A DNA stretch of 64,000 nt from Achromobacter pestifer (GTDB lineage Bacteria; Pseudomonadota; Gammaproteobacteria; Burkholderiales; Burkholderiaceae_B): positions 682,001 through 746,000 of the forward strand of contig NZ_CADIJX010000003.1 in NCBI RefSeq assembly GCF_902859625.1. Direction: 5' to 3'. Below the pieces are notes generated by a model, which made no database searches, was not told the DNA's origin, and worked only from the letters and a program-made list of their open reading frames with translations. Position numbers and translations under genes: made by a program. Of the stretch, positions 1 through 8,934 are shown piece after piece. Numbering within the stretch: the first letter of the stretch is position 1; each line of letters opens with the position of its first letter.

Positions 1-113
1 ACGTCCAGGAACGTGCCGGGCACGGACTGGATCAGGACGAAGTTAAGCACCACCACGCCCAGCAACAGTGGAACGGCCTGGAGCAGGCGGCGCAAGATCA
101 AACGCAATGGCAT
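1..113 (-). CDS. ABC transporter permease, DppB/OppB type (5' end only)
   Basis: Only the first 37 codons are present; the gene continues beyond the left edge of the window. The start ATG is read on the minus strand at 113-111. The protein opens with basic residues (MPLRLILRRL), then one hydrophobic stretch, and reaches a VPGTF motif. This is how DppB/OppB-family inner-membrane permeases of peptide importers begin. The stop of the upstream binding protein is only 10 bases away, so the two are almost certainly cotranscribed and belong to one importer. The family call is safe; the substrate cannot be read from this fragment. Confidence 0.8.
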   Translation of the reverse strand, partial: MPLRLILRRLLQAVPLLLGVVVLNFVLIQSVPGTFLD

Positions 114-123
114 GGCGGCGCTC

Positions 124-1770
124 TTACGCTTGCAGCCAGACGTCGGCCAGGGTTTCGCCCTGGACGTTCGCACCGGTCGTGAAGTTGCGCACGTTCTTGC
201 CGGCCAGCGTGAAAGACTGGATTTCCACCAGCGGCACGATCGGCACGTCGGTCGAGGCCAGGCGTGCGAACTGCGCGGCCAGAGCCTTGCGGGCTTCAGG
301 CGCGGTCTCGACCGCCAGCTTGCCGACCAGGGCGTCCATCTCGGGATTCGAGTAGCCGGTGGCGTTGCGGAAGGCGGCCCCTTTCACGATGCCGTCGGTG
401 GTGAAGAACTGGGTCACGGTGGGCACCAGTTCCAGCGGCGAGGTGAAATTGGACACTGCGATGTCGTAGTCGTAGTCGCCATAGATGCGCTTGAGCGCGG
501 TCGCACGGTCCACCGAATCCAGCTTGACGGCGATGCCGACGTCTTCCAGCGCCTGCTTCAGGTACTGGCCCAGCTTGGCGTTCTCTTCGAACCACGCGGC
601 GGCCACCAGGTTGACGGTGAAGCGTTTGCCGTCCTTGACGGGCAGGCCGGCGGCGTCCAGCAGCGCGGCGGCTTTCTTCGGGTCGAAGGGATAGCGCGGC
701 ACGTCTTCGGTGAAGAACAGCGGGTTGCTGCTGAAGATCGGGGCAATGGCAGGTTTGCCGCGGCCGTAATAGATGGTGTTGACGATGAACTGGCGGTCGA
801 TGGCGTGCAGGATGGCCTGGCGCACCTCGCGGCGGTTGACGATGTCGCGGCGTTGATTGAATTCCGCCGTCACCGTCCAGGCCGTGTTCTGGTAGCCGCG
901 CGTGTCCACGACGACCTTGCCCGTCTTGACCAGGCGGTCGATGTCGCGGGCGGGAACCGGATTGGAATAGGCCAGGCCCAACTCGCCCGTTTCCAGCGCG
1001 GCGCCGCGCGAGGCAGGGTCGGACCACCAGCGGATGACCAGCTTGTCCAGGTTGGGTTCGCCCGGGTTCCAGTACTTGTCGTTGCGTTGGTATTCGACGT
1101 GGCTGCCGCGCACCCACTTGCCGTATTTCCAGGGACCCGTGCCCACCGGCGTGTTGTTCAGCGGATTGGTGATCAGGTCCTTGCCGTCGTACAGGTGCTT
1201 GGGCACCAACAGCTGATACTGGCCGGACAGCGTGGATTTCAGGAAGAATTCCGGCACCGGCGCGTTGAAAGCCAGGATCACCGTCTGCGCGTCCGGCGCG
1301 GTGGCGTCCGTCAATGACTTCAGCGCGATGCCCGCCGAGATCGGCTTCCAGTGCTGCAACACGTTGTAGACGACATCGGCCGACGTGAACGGCGTGCCGT
1401 CGTGCCAAGTGACGCCTTCGCGCAGTTTGATGGTGTAGCTGCGGAAGTCCGCCGCCGGGGTGACGCTAAGCGCCAACGCCGGTTGGAACTTCAGGTCGGC
1501 ATCCAGCTTGAGCAGCCGTTCCAGGATCTTGGTGGATGTCTGGAACGGGCTGGATCCGCCGCCGCCGGGCACGAACAGCGCTTGCGGCTCCAGGCCGCCC
1601 CAGGTGGCGACGAGCGTGCCGCCCTTGCGGGCGGGGCCAGTGTCCGAGCCAGGTTGGGCGGTGGCGGCGTACAGCGCCTGCGGCAGTGCGCCCAGGCCGG
1701 TGGCGGCCAGGCCTCCGGCGGCGGTGCGGGTCAGGAAGGCGCGCCGTCCGAGGCGTGGGGCTTGGGTCAT
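124..1770 (-). CDS. Peptide-type ABC transporter substrate-binding protein (SBP family 5)
   Basis: This 548-residue periplasmic binding protein delivers a peptide or similar ligand to the permease encoded just downstream. The N-terminus has a twin-arginine motif (RRAFLTR, residues 9-15) followed by an Ala/Gly-rich hydrophobic segment, so export by Tat is likely. The mature part has family landmarks such as KLREGVTWHDGTPFTSADV and the VGTGPWK segment. The length is normal for DppA/OppA relatives. It is the first gene of a minus-strand importer operon whose remaining genes lie off the left edge. The ligand is unknown; members of this family also bind opines, glutathione and nickel complexes. 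Confidence 0.9.
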   Translation of the reverse strand: MTQAPRLGRRAFLTRTAAGGLAATGLGALPQALYAATAQPGSDTGPARKGGTLVATWGGLEPQALFVPGGGGSSPFQTSTKILERLLKLDADLKFQPALALSVTPAADFRSYTIKLREGVTWHDGTPFTSADVVYNVLQHWKPISAGIALKSLTDATAPDAQTVILAFNAPVPEFFLKSTLSGQYQLLVPKHLYDGKDLITNPLNNTPVGTGPWKYGKWVRGSHVEYQRNDKYWNPGEPNLDKLVIRWWSDPASRGAALETGELGLAYSNPVPARDIDRLVKTGKVVVDTRGYQNTAWTVTAEFNQRRDIVNRREVRQAILHAIDRQFIVNTIYYGRGKPAIAPIFSSNPLFFTEDVPRYPFDPKKAAALLDAAGLPVKDGKRFTVNLVAAAWFEENAKLGQYLKQALEDVGIAVKLDSVDRATALKRIYGDYDYDIAVSNFTSPLELVPTVTQFFTTDGIVKGAAFRNATGYSNPEMDALVGKLAVETAPEARKALAAQFARLASTDVPIVPLVEIQSFTLAGKNVRNFTTGANVQGETLADVWLQA

Positions 1771-1797
1771 GATGGCATCCTTGTTGGGTAATGCGCC

Positions 1798-2220
1798 TCA
1801 GCCTTGGCTGAGCGTGGCGTAGGTGGCGCGACCGATGGCGACCAGCGCGCCCTGGTCGTTGTAGAGGTCGACGTCGGCCACGCCGACGCTGCGCCCATTG
1901 CGGCGCACGCGCGCCACCGCGGTCAGGCCGGTGTTGACGGCGGGCCGCAGGTAGTCGACGCGGAAGTTGATGGTGGGCAGGCCGCGGCCCAGCAGCATGC
2001 CGACGGCGAAGTCGCCCACGGTGTCGATCACGGCGGCCAACGGGCCGCCATGCCATTGGCCGCTGGCGGCGCCGCGTTCGAATTCGGCCCGCATCGGGGC
2101 CAGCACGGTCAGTTCGCCGCGCTCGTGGTCCACGGCGCTGACAGACAGGCCCAGCCAGGCGATGAAGGACGAATCGTCGAACTTGGCCTGGATCTGGGCG
2201 GCATTCAGCACGTCGCTCAT
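1798..2220 (-). CDS. PaaI-type hotdog-fold thioesterase
   Basis: A 140-residue single-domain hotdog protein, expected to hydrolyse an acyl-CoA thioester in the cytoplasm. The HGG motif (residues 57-59) and Asp70 in the following helix (AAVIDTVGD) match the PaaI/YbgC-like thioesterase pattern. The length is typical. Its start overlaps the stop of the upstream oxidoreductase gene by four bases (ATGA), so the two are translationally coupled. The peptide-binding-protein gene follows 27 bases downstream. The acyl substrate is not evident; the context suggests a catabolic intermediate. Confidence 0.85.
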   Translation of the reverse strand: MSDVLNAAQIQAKFDDSSFIAWLGLSVSAVDHERGELTVLAPMRAEFERGAASGQWHGGPLAAVIDTVGDFAVGMLLGRGLPTINFRVDYLRPAVNTGLTAVARVRRNGRSVGVADVDLYNDQGALVAIGRATYATLSQG

Positions 2221-3230
2221 GACGTCACCAACACTTTGCCGACGATCTTGCGATCTTCCAGCGATGCCAACGCCTCGGCGCCTTGCTCAAGCGGCCAGCT
2301 GCGGTCCACCTCCACGTGCAGGCGGCCGCTGCGCACCAGTTCCAGCAGTTCATGCAGGTCTTCGCGGTCCCAGCCGTTGGACCCGCGGATCTGCAACTCG
2401 AACGTCCAGATGTAGCGCAGGTCTTCCTTGGGGTCGAAGCCCGCGGTGGCGCCGCAGGTCAAGAGCCGTCCGCCCAGGCGCAGGCAGCGCAGCGATTTCA
2501 CCCAGGTGTCGCCGCCTGTGAAGTTCACCACCACATCGACGCCGCCCGACTTGGCGCCACGGCGGCGGGCAGGGCGGCCAAAGCGCTCCTGTACCGCCTT
2601 GAGGAAGTCTTCCTCGGTGTAGAGGATGATGTGGTCGGCACCCAGGGCGCGCAGCGCTTCGCCTTTCTCGGGCGTGCCCGCGCAGGCGATGACTTCGGCG
2701 CCGGCCAGCTTGGCCAGTTGCACCGCGCACACGCCCACGCCGCCGCTGGCGCCCAGGATCAGCACCTTTTCCCCGGCCTGGATCTGACCAATGCGGTTCA
2801 TCATGCGCAGCGCGGTGCCGTAGGCCACGGGCAGCGCCGCGGCCTGCTCAAAGCTCACCTCGTCGGGCAGGCGCAGCAACTGGTGCGCCGGAACGCGGCA
2901 CAGCTCGGCCAGACCGCCATGGATGGTTTCGCCCACCAGGCCGCCGTCGACGCGGTCGATCGGATCCACCAGCACGCGGTCGCCAGCCTTCCAGTCCTGC
3001 ACGTTTGCGCCGGTCTGCACGATTTCGCCGGCCACGTCCAGGCCGATGATCACGGGGAAGGGCAGTTTGATGCCGGGCATGCCGCGGCGCGTGAACACGT
3101 CGTGGTAGTTCAAGGAGGACGCGCGCACGCGAATGACGACGTCGTCCGGCCCGGCGATGGGATCCGGAAATTCGGTTTCCAGGCGGAGCTTGTCGGTGCC
3201 GCCGTGTTCACGCAAAACGATTGCTTTCAT
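2217..3230 (-). CDS. Zinc-independent NADPH:quinone oxidoreductase-like enzyme (MDR superfamily)
   Basis: A 337-residue medium-chain dehydrogenase/reductase. It has the N-terminal GroES-like domain with the SLNYHD segment (residues 39-44) and a nucleotide-binding loop at about 160-167 (GASGGVGV). The Cys cluster that binds structural zinc in true alcohol dehydrogenases is absent, so a quinone-oxidoreductase or enoyl-reductase-like activity on NAD(P)H is more likely. I chose the ATG at 3230 because MKAIVLREHG is the family's usual start; the open frame extends further upstream with a non-family sequence. It is coupled to the thioesterase by a 4-base overlap. Confidence 0.85.
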   Translation of the reverse strand: MKAIVLREHGGTDKLRLETEFPDPIAGPDDVVIRVRASSLNYHDVFTRRGMPGIKLPFPVIIGLDVAGEIVQTGANVQDWKAGDRVLVDPIDRVDGGLVGETIHGGLAELCRVPAHQLLRLPDEVSFEQAAALPVAYGTALRMMNRIGQIQAGEKVLILGASGGVGVCAVQLAKLAGAEVIACAGTPEKGEALRALGADHIILYTEEDFLKAVQERFGRPARRRGAKSGGVDVVVNFTGGDTWVKSLRCLRLGGRLLTCGATAGFDPKEDLRYIWTFELQIRGSNGWDREDLHELLELVRSGRLHVEVDRSWPLEQGAEALASLEDRKIVGKVLVTS

Positions 3231-3267
3231 GACTGCCAGTAGTAGGAAGAAGAAATAGGAAGAAAAC

Positions 3268-4377
3268 TCACCAGGCCGCCACGCCGGCGACCGCCTGGCG
3301 GGTGATGGCCAGGCCATGGGCGAGGGCGCTGCGCCGCCATACGCTGGAGATGGGCACGAAGGCGTCGACCAGGTCGGCGCGCAACTGGGCGTCGCGTGCG
3401 GCGTCGGGTGCGTGCGGCGCCTTGAAACGCAGCCACTGGTCCAGCCTCAGCGCGGGCCGCATTTGCAGGCCGCGTGTGCCGAATTCGACGACGGCGCCGG
3501 CCAGTGCGCGCGCGCCCAGCGCCTGTTGCACGCCACGGAAGACCAGGCCCTGGTAGTCAGGGCGCGCCAGGCCATGCGGACGCTGGTCGCGGACGCGCTC
3601 GACGCCCCACCAATGGGCGGCCTGCGCCTGTTCGGCGCTGCCTTCCTCGTTGAAGCACAGGAAAAAGGGTTCGCCGTATTCGCCGATGCCGGTGTGCCAG
3701 TCGATGAAGGCCACACGTTCGCTGGCGGCCAGATGTTCGTCGATGATGCGGCGCAGGGTGCGGTTGGACCACTCGGGGCCGCTGCCGCCGTAGACCAGGC
3801 CATCCGGATGCGTGTATTGGCCGCTGGCGGTGGTGTTGAACAGCGCGTCGGCGCCGTGCGTTTCGCGGAACGCTTCCACCATGCGCGCGCCGGCTTCCAG
3901 GCTGGCTTCGGTCCAGGCGTCTGGAATCAGGTGCGGATGCAGCGTGGCGTAATGCGGGTTGACCGGCGTCGGGCGCGTGTGGTCGATGAAGTTGCGGTTC
4001 AGGTCGACGTTGTTTTCGGTCGTGCGGGTGTCGTACGCATAGCCGTAAGGATTCAGCGCATGCACCAGCACGACGTTCACGTCGTCCGGCAAGGGCTTGC
4101 CGCCATCGGCGCGCAGCCAGCCGATCTGAACGGCGGAACCCGCCGCGCCTTCCAGGCCGTGCGTGCCGCTGATGGCCAGATGCGTGCGCGGCGCATCGGC
4201 ACGGCCCAGCACGGCGACATCCACGCTTAGCGGCTGGCCATGCGGATCTTTCAGCGAGGGATGCTCATGGCGGGACAGCGCCGCGCCGCGTTCTGTCGCA
4301 ACGGCAATGAACGTCCGGCGCGCCGCCGCGTAATCGGCGGAAAAGCAATCCCAGTAATCGGGCAAGGTGCCGCTCAT
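3268..4377 (-). CDS. DUF2817 M14-like zinc carboxypeptidase
   Basis: A 369-residue protein with the metal site of the M14 carboxypeptidase fold: His73 and Glu76 in THGLEG, His228 in DWHTG, and a probable catalytic Glu298 in VVEFGTRG. The DLNRNF segment (125-130) matches the substrate-binding Asn-Arg region. No signal peptide is visible, so it probably acts in the cytoplasm. Lying between two peptide-type importers, it is a good candidate for trimming or deacylating the imported compound. The start at 4377 follows the stop of the upstream VOC gene by one base (TGA-C-ATG). The family is confident; the substrate is unknown. Confidence 0.85.
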   Translation of the reverse strand: MSGTLPDYWDCFSADYAAARRTFIAVATERGAALSRHEHPSLKDPHGQPLSVDVAVLGRADAPRTHLAISGTHGLEGAAGSAVQIGWLRADGGKPLPDDVNVVLVHALNPYGYAYDTRTTENNVDLNRNFIDHTRPTPVNPHYATLHPHLIPDAWTEASLEAGARMVEAFRETHGADALFNTTASGQYTHPDGLVYGGSGPEWSNRTLRRIIDEHLAASERVAFIDWHTGIGEYGEPFFLCFNEEGSAEQAQAAHWWGVERVRDQRPHGLARPDYQGLVFRGVQQALGARALAGAVVEFGTRGLQMRPALRLDQWLRFKAPHAPDAARDAQLRADLVDAFVPISSVWRRSALAHGLAITRQAVAGVAAW

Positions 4378-4378
4378 G

Positions 4379-5251
4379 TCAGGCCGCCTCTTGCACGAAG
4401 ACCTGCAACGCGCCCGCCCCGTCTTCGAGCACCACCACCAGTTCGCCTTGCGCATTGGCGCGGTAATTCACCTGGTTGGCCTCGAACAGGGCGCGCGTCT
4501 TCGCCAGATCGCGCACGCCGATCACCGATCCGGCGAACCAGCCGCCGTGCGCCGATGCCGGCAAGCCGGCAGGCACGCGGACGCGCGGGTAGCGTTGTTC
4601 GAAGGCGGCAGGACTCAGGAAGTCGATGCGCAGGCTGCCGCGGCGCACTTGCAGGCCGCCGTCGGGCAGTCCGCTGATGGCGATCGGCCCGAACACGCGT
4701 TCATAGCCAGCGCGCAGCGAGTCGGGATCGGGATGGACGGCGATGAGCGATTCGATGCGCCGCGCGCCGTTGGCGTGTTCCTGCCATTCCGGCCGGAATA
4801 CCAGGTGGCGTGTCAGGTGGCCGCACGTGAAGAAGTCGGGCACGCCCAACAGGCCGGCCGGAAAATTGGTGTTGTTCCAGGCGGCGTCTTCGCTGCCTTC
4901 GGGCAGATGCACCGGGCGGCCGCCGCTTTGCGGCGGTTCCGCGGTGATGCCCAGCCGCGCCAGTTCCGCGTGCACGGCCGTGCTGTCAGTGGTCTGCAAG
5001 GCGGTGGCGACAGGGCCTTCATAGGCGTCGTCATAGCCGCTAAAGCGCGACTCCGCTTTCAATTCCTCGGGGAAATAGAGCAGTTCCAGGTAGTTGGCAT
5101 CAAGAATGATGGTCTGGTTGCGGGTGCCGCGATGGTGCCTGCCTTGCGGCGCAAGGCTGAATCCCAGCTTCACATAGCGGTCGGTCGCCGCCTGCAGATC
5201 GTTGACGCGGATGATGTAGTGATCTAGGCCGGTGACTGACGGGAGAGACAT
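4379..5251 (-). CDS. Glyoxalase-like (VOC superfamily) protein
   Basis: A 290-residue protein with two VOC-type halves. The N-terminal half begins VTGLDHYIIRVNDL, where the His is a usual metal ligand, and ends with an YLELLYFPEE strand. The second half contains GGWFAGSVIGVRDL. It resembles the glyoxalase-like domain 3 group, whose members are mostly uncharacterised. The start at 5251 is set by a good ribosome binding site (GGAG about seven bases upstream); the open frame extends further upstream. It heads the minus-strand run VOC, DUF2817, oxidoreductase, thioesterase, binding protein, permease, and is divergent from the second importer at 5512. Confidence 0.78.
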   Translation of the reverse strand: MSLPSVTGLDHYIIRVNDLQAATDRYVKLGFSLAPQGRHHRGTRNQTIILDANYLELLYFPEELKAESRFSGYDDAYEGPVATALQTTDSTAVHAELARLGITAEPPQSGGRPVHLPEGSEDAAWNNTNFPAGLLGVPDFFTCGHLTRHLVFRPEWQEHANGARRIESLIAVHPDPDSLRAGYERVFGPIAISGLPDGGLQVRRGSLRIDFLSPAAFEQRYPRVRVPAGLPASAHGGWFAGSVIGVRDLAKTRALFEANQVNYRANAQGELVVVLEDGAGALQVFVQEAA

Positions 5252-5511
5252 CAAAGCTCCTGAATGCGCGTTGGAAAGACTGGCAGTCTGGCGCAGGCAT
5301 CGGCTGGCTAGAACGATTGAATTCGCATGTGGATATTTGATTTTCAATCGACGGGCCGTCAAACGCGCTTCATGAGCCTGCCTGCGCGCAGCATCGGCCA
5401 TAGGGGGCCGGACGGACGCATGAGCAAATGAGAAATCGGCATTTCTCCTGGCTCATAACGCAGGCCTATGATCCGCAGCTTCTTCCTGGCAGAACCATAG
5501 AGTCCCTTCCG

Positions 5512-7116
5512 ATGCGCACTACCCGCCGTGAATTCCTCCTGTCCTCCGGAGCGCTGGCCGCTTCGATGGCTTTCCCCACATCGTTGCTGGCTCAGACCAC
5601 GGCCCCTCGTCATGGCGGCGTGCTGAACGTCCATCTAGGTTCTGAACAACGCATCCTCAACCCTGCGTTGCGCGCCTCGACGGGGGTGTACATCGTGACC
5701 AGCAAGATCATCGAATCGCTGGTGGACCTGGACGCCGCCGGCAAGCCGGTAGCGCAACTGGCGACGTCATGGACGACCGAACCCGACGGCAAGACCATCA
5801 CCTTCAAATTGCGCGAAGGCGTGACCTGGCATGACGGCAAACCCTTCACGTCGGCCGACGTGCAATACAACGCGCTGGAACTCTGGAAGAAGCACCTGAA
5901 CTTCGGTACGGCCCTTCAGCTTTACCTGGATGCCGTTGATACGCCCGACCCGCATACGGCCGTGTTCCGCTATAGCCGGCCCATGCCGCTGGATCTGCTG
6001 TTGCGTGCATTGGCGGACCTGGGATACGTGGTGCCCCGCCATCTGTACGAGGGAACCGACGTGCTGGAGAACCCGGCCAACACCGCGCCCGTGGGCACGG
6101 GACCCTTCAAGTTCGCGCAGTACCAGCGGGGGCAGTTCATCATCGCCGAACGCAACCCGAACTACTGGCGCCGCGACCAGCCCTATCTGGACCGCATCGT
6201 ATGGCGCATCATCACGGATAAGTCCGCGGCCACCGCAGCCCTTGAAACGGACCAGATCCAGCTCAGCGCGTACTCGCAGCTGACCCTGGCGGACCTGGAC
6301 CGGCTCAAGCAAAACCCGCGCTTTGAAGTCCGCAGCAAGGGGCTGGAGGCCAACGTGTTCAACAACACGCTGGAATTCAACTTCCGGCGCAAGGAGCTGG
6401 CCGACGTGCGCGTCCGCCGCGCCATCGTGCACGCGATAGACATCGATTTCTTCATCGAGAACTTCCTTTACGGGCTGGGCAAGCCCGCGACCGGTCCGAT
6501 CCCGTCCACGTCCGAGACGTTCTTTCCGACCGCAAGCAAGCCGCCGTATCCGTTCGACGTCAAGCGTTCCGAGGCCCTGCTGGACGAGGCCGGCTACAAG
6601 CGCGGCGCCGGTGGCACGCGCTTCACGCTGAAACTGGTGCCCATCCAGAACGGCGAAGACGTGCCGTTGCTGGCCACCTTCATCCAGCAGTCGCTGGAAG
6701 CCGTCGGCATCAAGGTGGAGATCGTCCAATACGACATCGCTGGCGCGCTGGCGTCCGTCTACAAGAACCATACATTCGATATCGCCACGGGCTGGCACCA
6801 GTATCGCGGCGATCCCGCCGTCTCCACCACCGTCTGGTATCGCTCGGGCAGCCCTGCGGGCGCGCCGTGGACCAACCAGTACGGCTGGCAATCGGACAAG
6901 GTGGACAAGCTGATCGACGATGCCGCGTCCGAGATCGACCCGGCCCGCCGCAAGGCGCTTTACGCGGAGTGGGTCGCGGCCGTCAATGACGAGCTTCCCA
7001 TCTGGATGGCGACGGAACGGCAGTTCTATTCGGTCGCTAGCCGCAAGCTGCAAAACGGCCACAACAATGCGCGCTGGCCGTCCAGCGACTGGCATGACGC
7101 CTGGCTCTCGGCCTAG
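5512..7116 (+). CDS. Peptide-type ABC transporter substrate-binding protein (SBP family 5), second system
   Basis: A 534-residue periplasmic binding protein of the DppA/OppA family. It opens with MRTTRREFLLSSGA, a twin-arginine-like motif, followed by an AQT cleavage region. Family segments are clear: KLREGVTWHDGKPFTSADV and APVGTGPFKF. I chose the ATG at 5512 because it places the signal peptide at the N-terminus; an upstream in-frame start would add 28 unrelated residues. It leads the operon binding protein, permease, permease, fused ATPase. It is clearly related to the protein encoded at 124-1770, so the locus has two paralogous importers transcribed away from each other. Confidence 0.9.
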   Translation: MRTTRREFLLSSGALAASMAFPTSLLAQTTAPRHGGVLNVHLGSEQRILNPALRASTGVYIVTSKIIESLVDLDAAGKPVAQLATSWTTEPDGKTITFKLREGVTWHDGKPFTSADVQYNALELWKKHLNFGTALQLYLDAVDTPDPHTAVFRYSRPMPLDLLLRALADLGYVVPRHLYEGTDVLENPANTAPVGTGPFKFAQYQRGQFIIAERNPNYWRRDQPYLDRIVWRIITDKSAATAALETDQIQLSAYSQLTLADLDRLKQNPRFEVRSKGLEANVFNNTLEFNFRRKELADVRVRRAIVHAIDIDFFIENFLYGLGKPATGPIPSTSETFFPTASKPPYPFDVKRSEALLDEAGYKRGAGGTRFTLKLVPIQNGEDVPLLATFIQQSLEAVGIKVEIVQYDIAGALASVYKNHTFDIATGWHQYRGDPAVSTTVWYRSGSPAGAPWTNQYGWQSDKVDKLIDDAASEIDPARRKALYAEWVAAVNDELPIWMATERQFYSVASRKLQNGHNNARWPSSDWHDAWLSA

Positions 7117-7125
7117 GACGCGGGC

Positions 7126-8100
7126 ATGGGTTTCCTGACTTTGGCCGCCCGCAGGCTGGCGGCCGCCGCGCCAGCGCTGCTGATTATCCTGGCGGGCTTG
7201 TTCCTGCTCTTGCAATTGGCGCCGGGCGACACGGTGGATGCGCTGGTGGCGCAGATCGGCGGGGCCGATGCCGCCACCATCGCCGCCATGCGCACCCACT
7301 ATGAACTGGACCAATCCACGACGTCGCGCCTGGGCAGCTACCTGTGGCGGCTCGTACACCTGGATCTGGGCTACTCCGCCATCTACGGCAAGCCGGTTTC
7401 GACGGTAATCGCCGAACGCCTGCCCGCCACGCTGCTGTTGATGGGGTCGGCGCTGGCCTTCGCTTTCACCGGCGGCATGGCGCTGGGCGTCATCGCGGCG
7501 CGCCGCGTCAATGGCTGGGCGGACGCGCTGATCTCCACGCTGGGCCTGGTGTTCTGCGCCACGCCGTCGTTCTGGTTCGGGTTGATGGGGATTTTCGTCT
7601 TTGCCGTGTGGCTGGACTGGGTGCCCGCGGGCGGCTTCGAGACGATCGCCTCCGGCTACTCGGGCTGGGCGCGCATCCTGGACATCGCCTGGCACCTTGT
7701 GCTGCCGACCGCCACGCTTGCGTTGATCTTCCTGGCTACCTATTTGCGCATCATGCGCGCGTCGATGCTGGAAGTGTCCACGCACGACTTCGTGCGCACG
7801 GCGCGAGCCAAAGGCCTGCGCGAGACGGCCGTCGTCGCGCGGCACATCCTGCGCAACGCGCTGCTGCCCATGATCACGCTGCTGGGCTTGCAGGCCGGCA
7901 CCATGCTGGGCGGTTCGGTCGTAGTGGAAAGTGTCTTCGCCTTGCCCGGCCTGGGCCGGCTGGCCTACGAATCGGTGGTGCAGCGCGACCTGAACACCTT
8001 GCTGGGCATCGTGTTCGTGTCGGCGCTGCTGGTGATCACGATCAACTTCGTGGTCGATCTGCTGTATGCGCGGCTTGACCCTCGCATTGCACGGAGCTGA
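7126..8100 (+). CDS. ABC transporter permease, DppB type
   Basis: A 324-residue inner-membrane permease of a peptide-type importer, starting nine bases after the binding-protein stop. The N-terminal LAARRLAAAAPALLIIL helix and the large membrane domain fit the DppB family. The ATPase-contacting EAA loop is visible as the segment around FVRTARAKGLRE followed by HILRNALLPMITLLG. The length is standard. It pairs with the DppC-type permease encoded three bases downstream. Confidence 0.92.
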   Translation: MGFLTLAARRLAAAAPALLIILAGLFLLLQLAPGDTVDALVAQIGGADAATIAAMRTHYELDQSTTSRLGSYLWRLVHLDLGYSAIYGKPVSTVIAERLPATLLLMGSALAFAFTGGMALGVIAARRVNGWADALISTLGLVFCATPSFWFGLMGIFVFAVWLDWVPAGGFETIASGYSGWARILDIAWHLVLPTATLALIFLATYLRIMRASMLEVSTHDFVRTARAKGLRETAVVARHILRNALLPMITLLGLQAGTMLGGSVVVESVFALPGLGRLAYESVVQRDLNTLLGIVFVSALLVITINFVVDLLYARLDPRIARS

Positions 8101-8103
8101 ACC

Positions 8104-8934
8104 ATGGAAACGATACGCCGATACTTCCATAGCCCCATCGCCGTGCTCGGACTGGTGCTGCTGGCGCTGGTTTGTGCCGGCGCGCTAGGCGCTGGCCTGT
8201 GGTACCCGAAGAACCCGCTCAGCCTGGCAGGCAGGCCGCTGCAATGGCCTGGCGAAAATGCGCGCTTTGTGCTGGGCACCGACCAGGTCGGGCGCGACAT
8301 CGCCGCACAGATCCTGCACGGCGCGCGCGTCACGCTGGCGATCGGGCTGGTGGCGACGCTGTTGTCCGTGCTGATCGGGGTGACGCTGGGCGCGCTGGCC
8401 GGCTATTACGGCGGGGCCATCGACGACTTGCTGATGCGCGTGACGGAAGCCTTCCAGATCCTGCCCAACTTCCTGCTGCTGCTGGTGCTGGTGGCGGTGT
8501 TCGGGTCCGACCTGCACACCGTCGTGCTGGCGATTGGCCTGGTGTCATGGCCACCGGTAGCGCGCCTGACGCGGTCGGAGTTCCTGACGCTCAAGGCTCG
8601 CGAATTCGTCCAGGCCGGCCGGGCGCTGGGCATGGGCGACCTGCGCCTGATCTTCCGCGAAATCCTGCCCAATGCCTTGCCGCCCGTCATTGTGTACGCC
8701 AGCGTCATCATGGCCACCGCCATCCTGCTGGAAAGCGCGCTGGCCTTCCTGAACCTGTCCGACCCCAACGTGCCTTCCTGGGGCAATCTCATCGGCGGCG
8801 GCCGGGGAGTCCTCCGGGTGCAATGGTACGTATCCGCTATTCCCGGCGTCGCCATCCTGCTGACCGTATTGGCGATTTCGCTGGTGGGGCAGGGAATCAA
8901 CGACGCTCTCAATCCCAGGCTGAAACGCTCATGA
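8104..8934 (+). CDS. ABC transporter permease, DppC type
   Basis: A 276-residue inner-membrane permease, second half of the transmembrane channel. Family landmarks include LGTDQVGRDIAAQILHGAR in the first part and the EAA loop FVQAGRALGMGD followed by ILPNALPPVIV. The C-terminus carries the usual PSWGNLI segment. Its stop overlaps the ATPase start by four bases (ATGA), indicating coupled translation. The assignment to a DppC-type permease is secure; the ligand is not known. Confidence 0.92.
   Translation: METIRRYFHSPIAVLGLVLLALVCAGALGAGLWYPKNPLSLAGRPLQWPGENARFVLGTDQVGRDIAAQILHGARVTLAIGLVATLLSVLIGVTLGALAGYYGGAIDDLLMRVTEAFQILPNFLLLLVLVAVFGSDLHTVVLAIGLVSWPPVARLTRSEFLTLKAREFVQAGRALGMGDLRLIFREILPNALPPVIVYASVIMATAILLESALAFLNLSDPNVPSWGNLIGGGRGVLRVQWYVSAIPGVAILLTVLAISLVGQGINDALNPRLKRS

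Noticed and set aside
5767..8130. A 787-codon open frame on the minus strand opposite the peptide importer genes
   Set aside because: The composition is Arg/Gln/His/Gly-rich and low in family-like motifs, as expected for the antisense of a high-GC gene. The plus strand encodes clear binding-protein and permease sequences.
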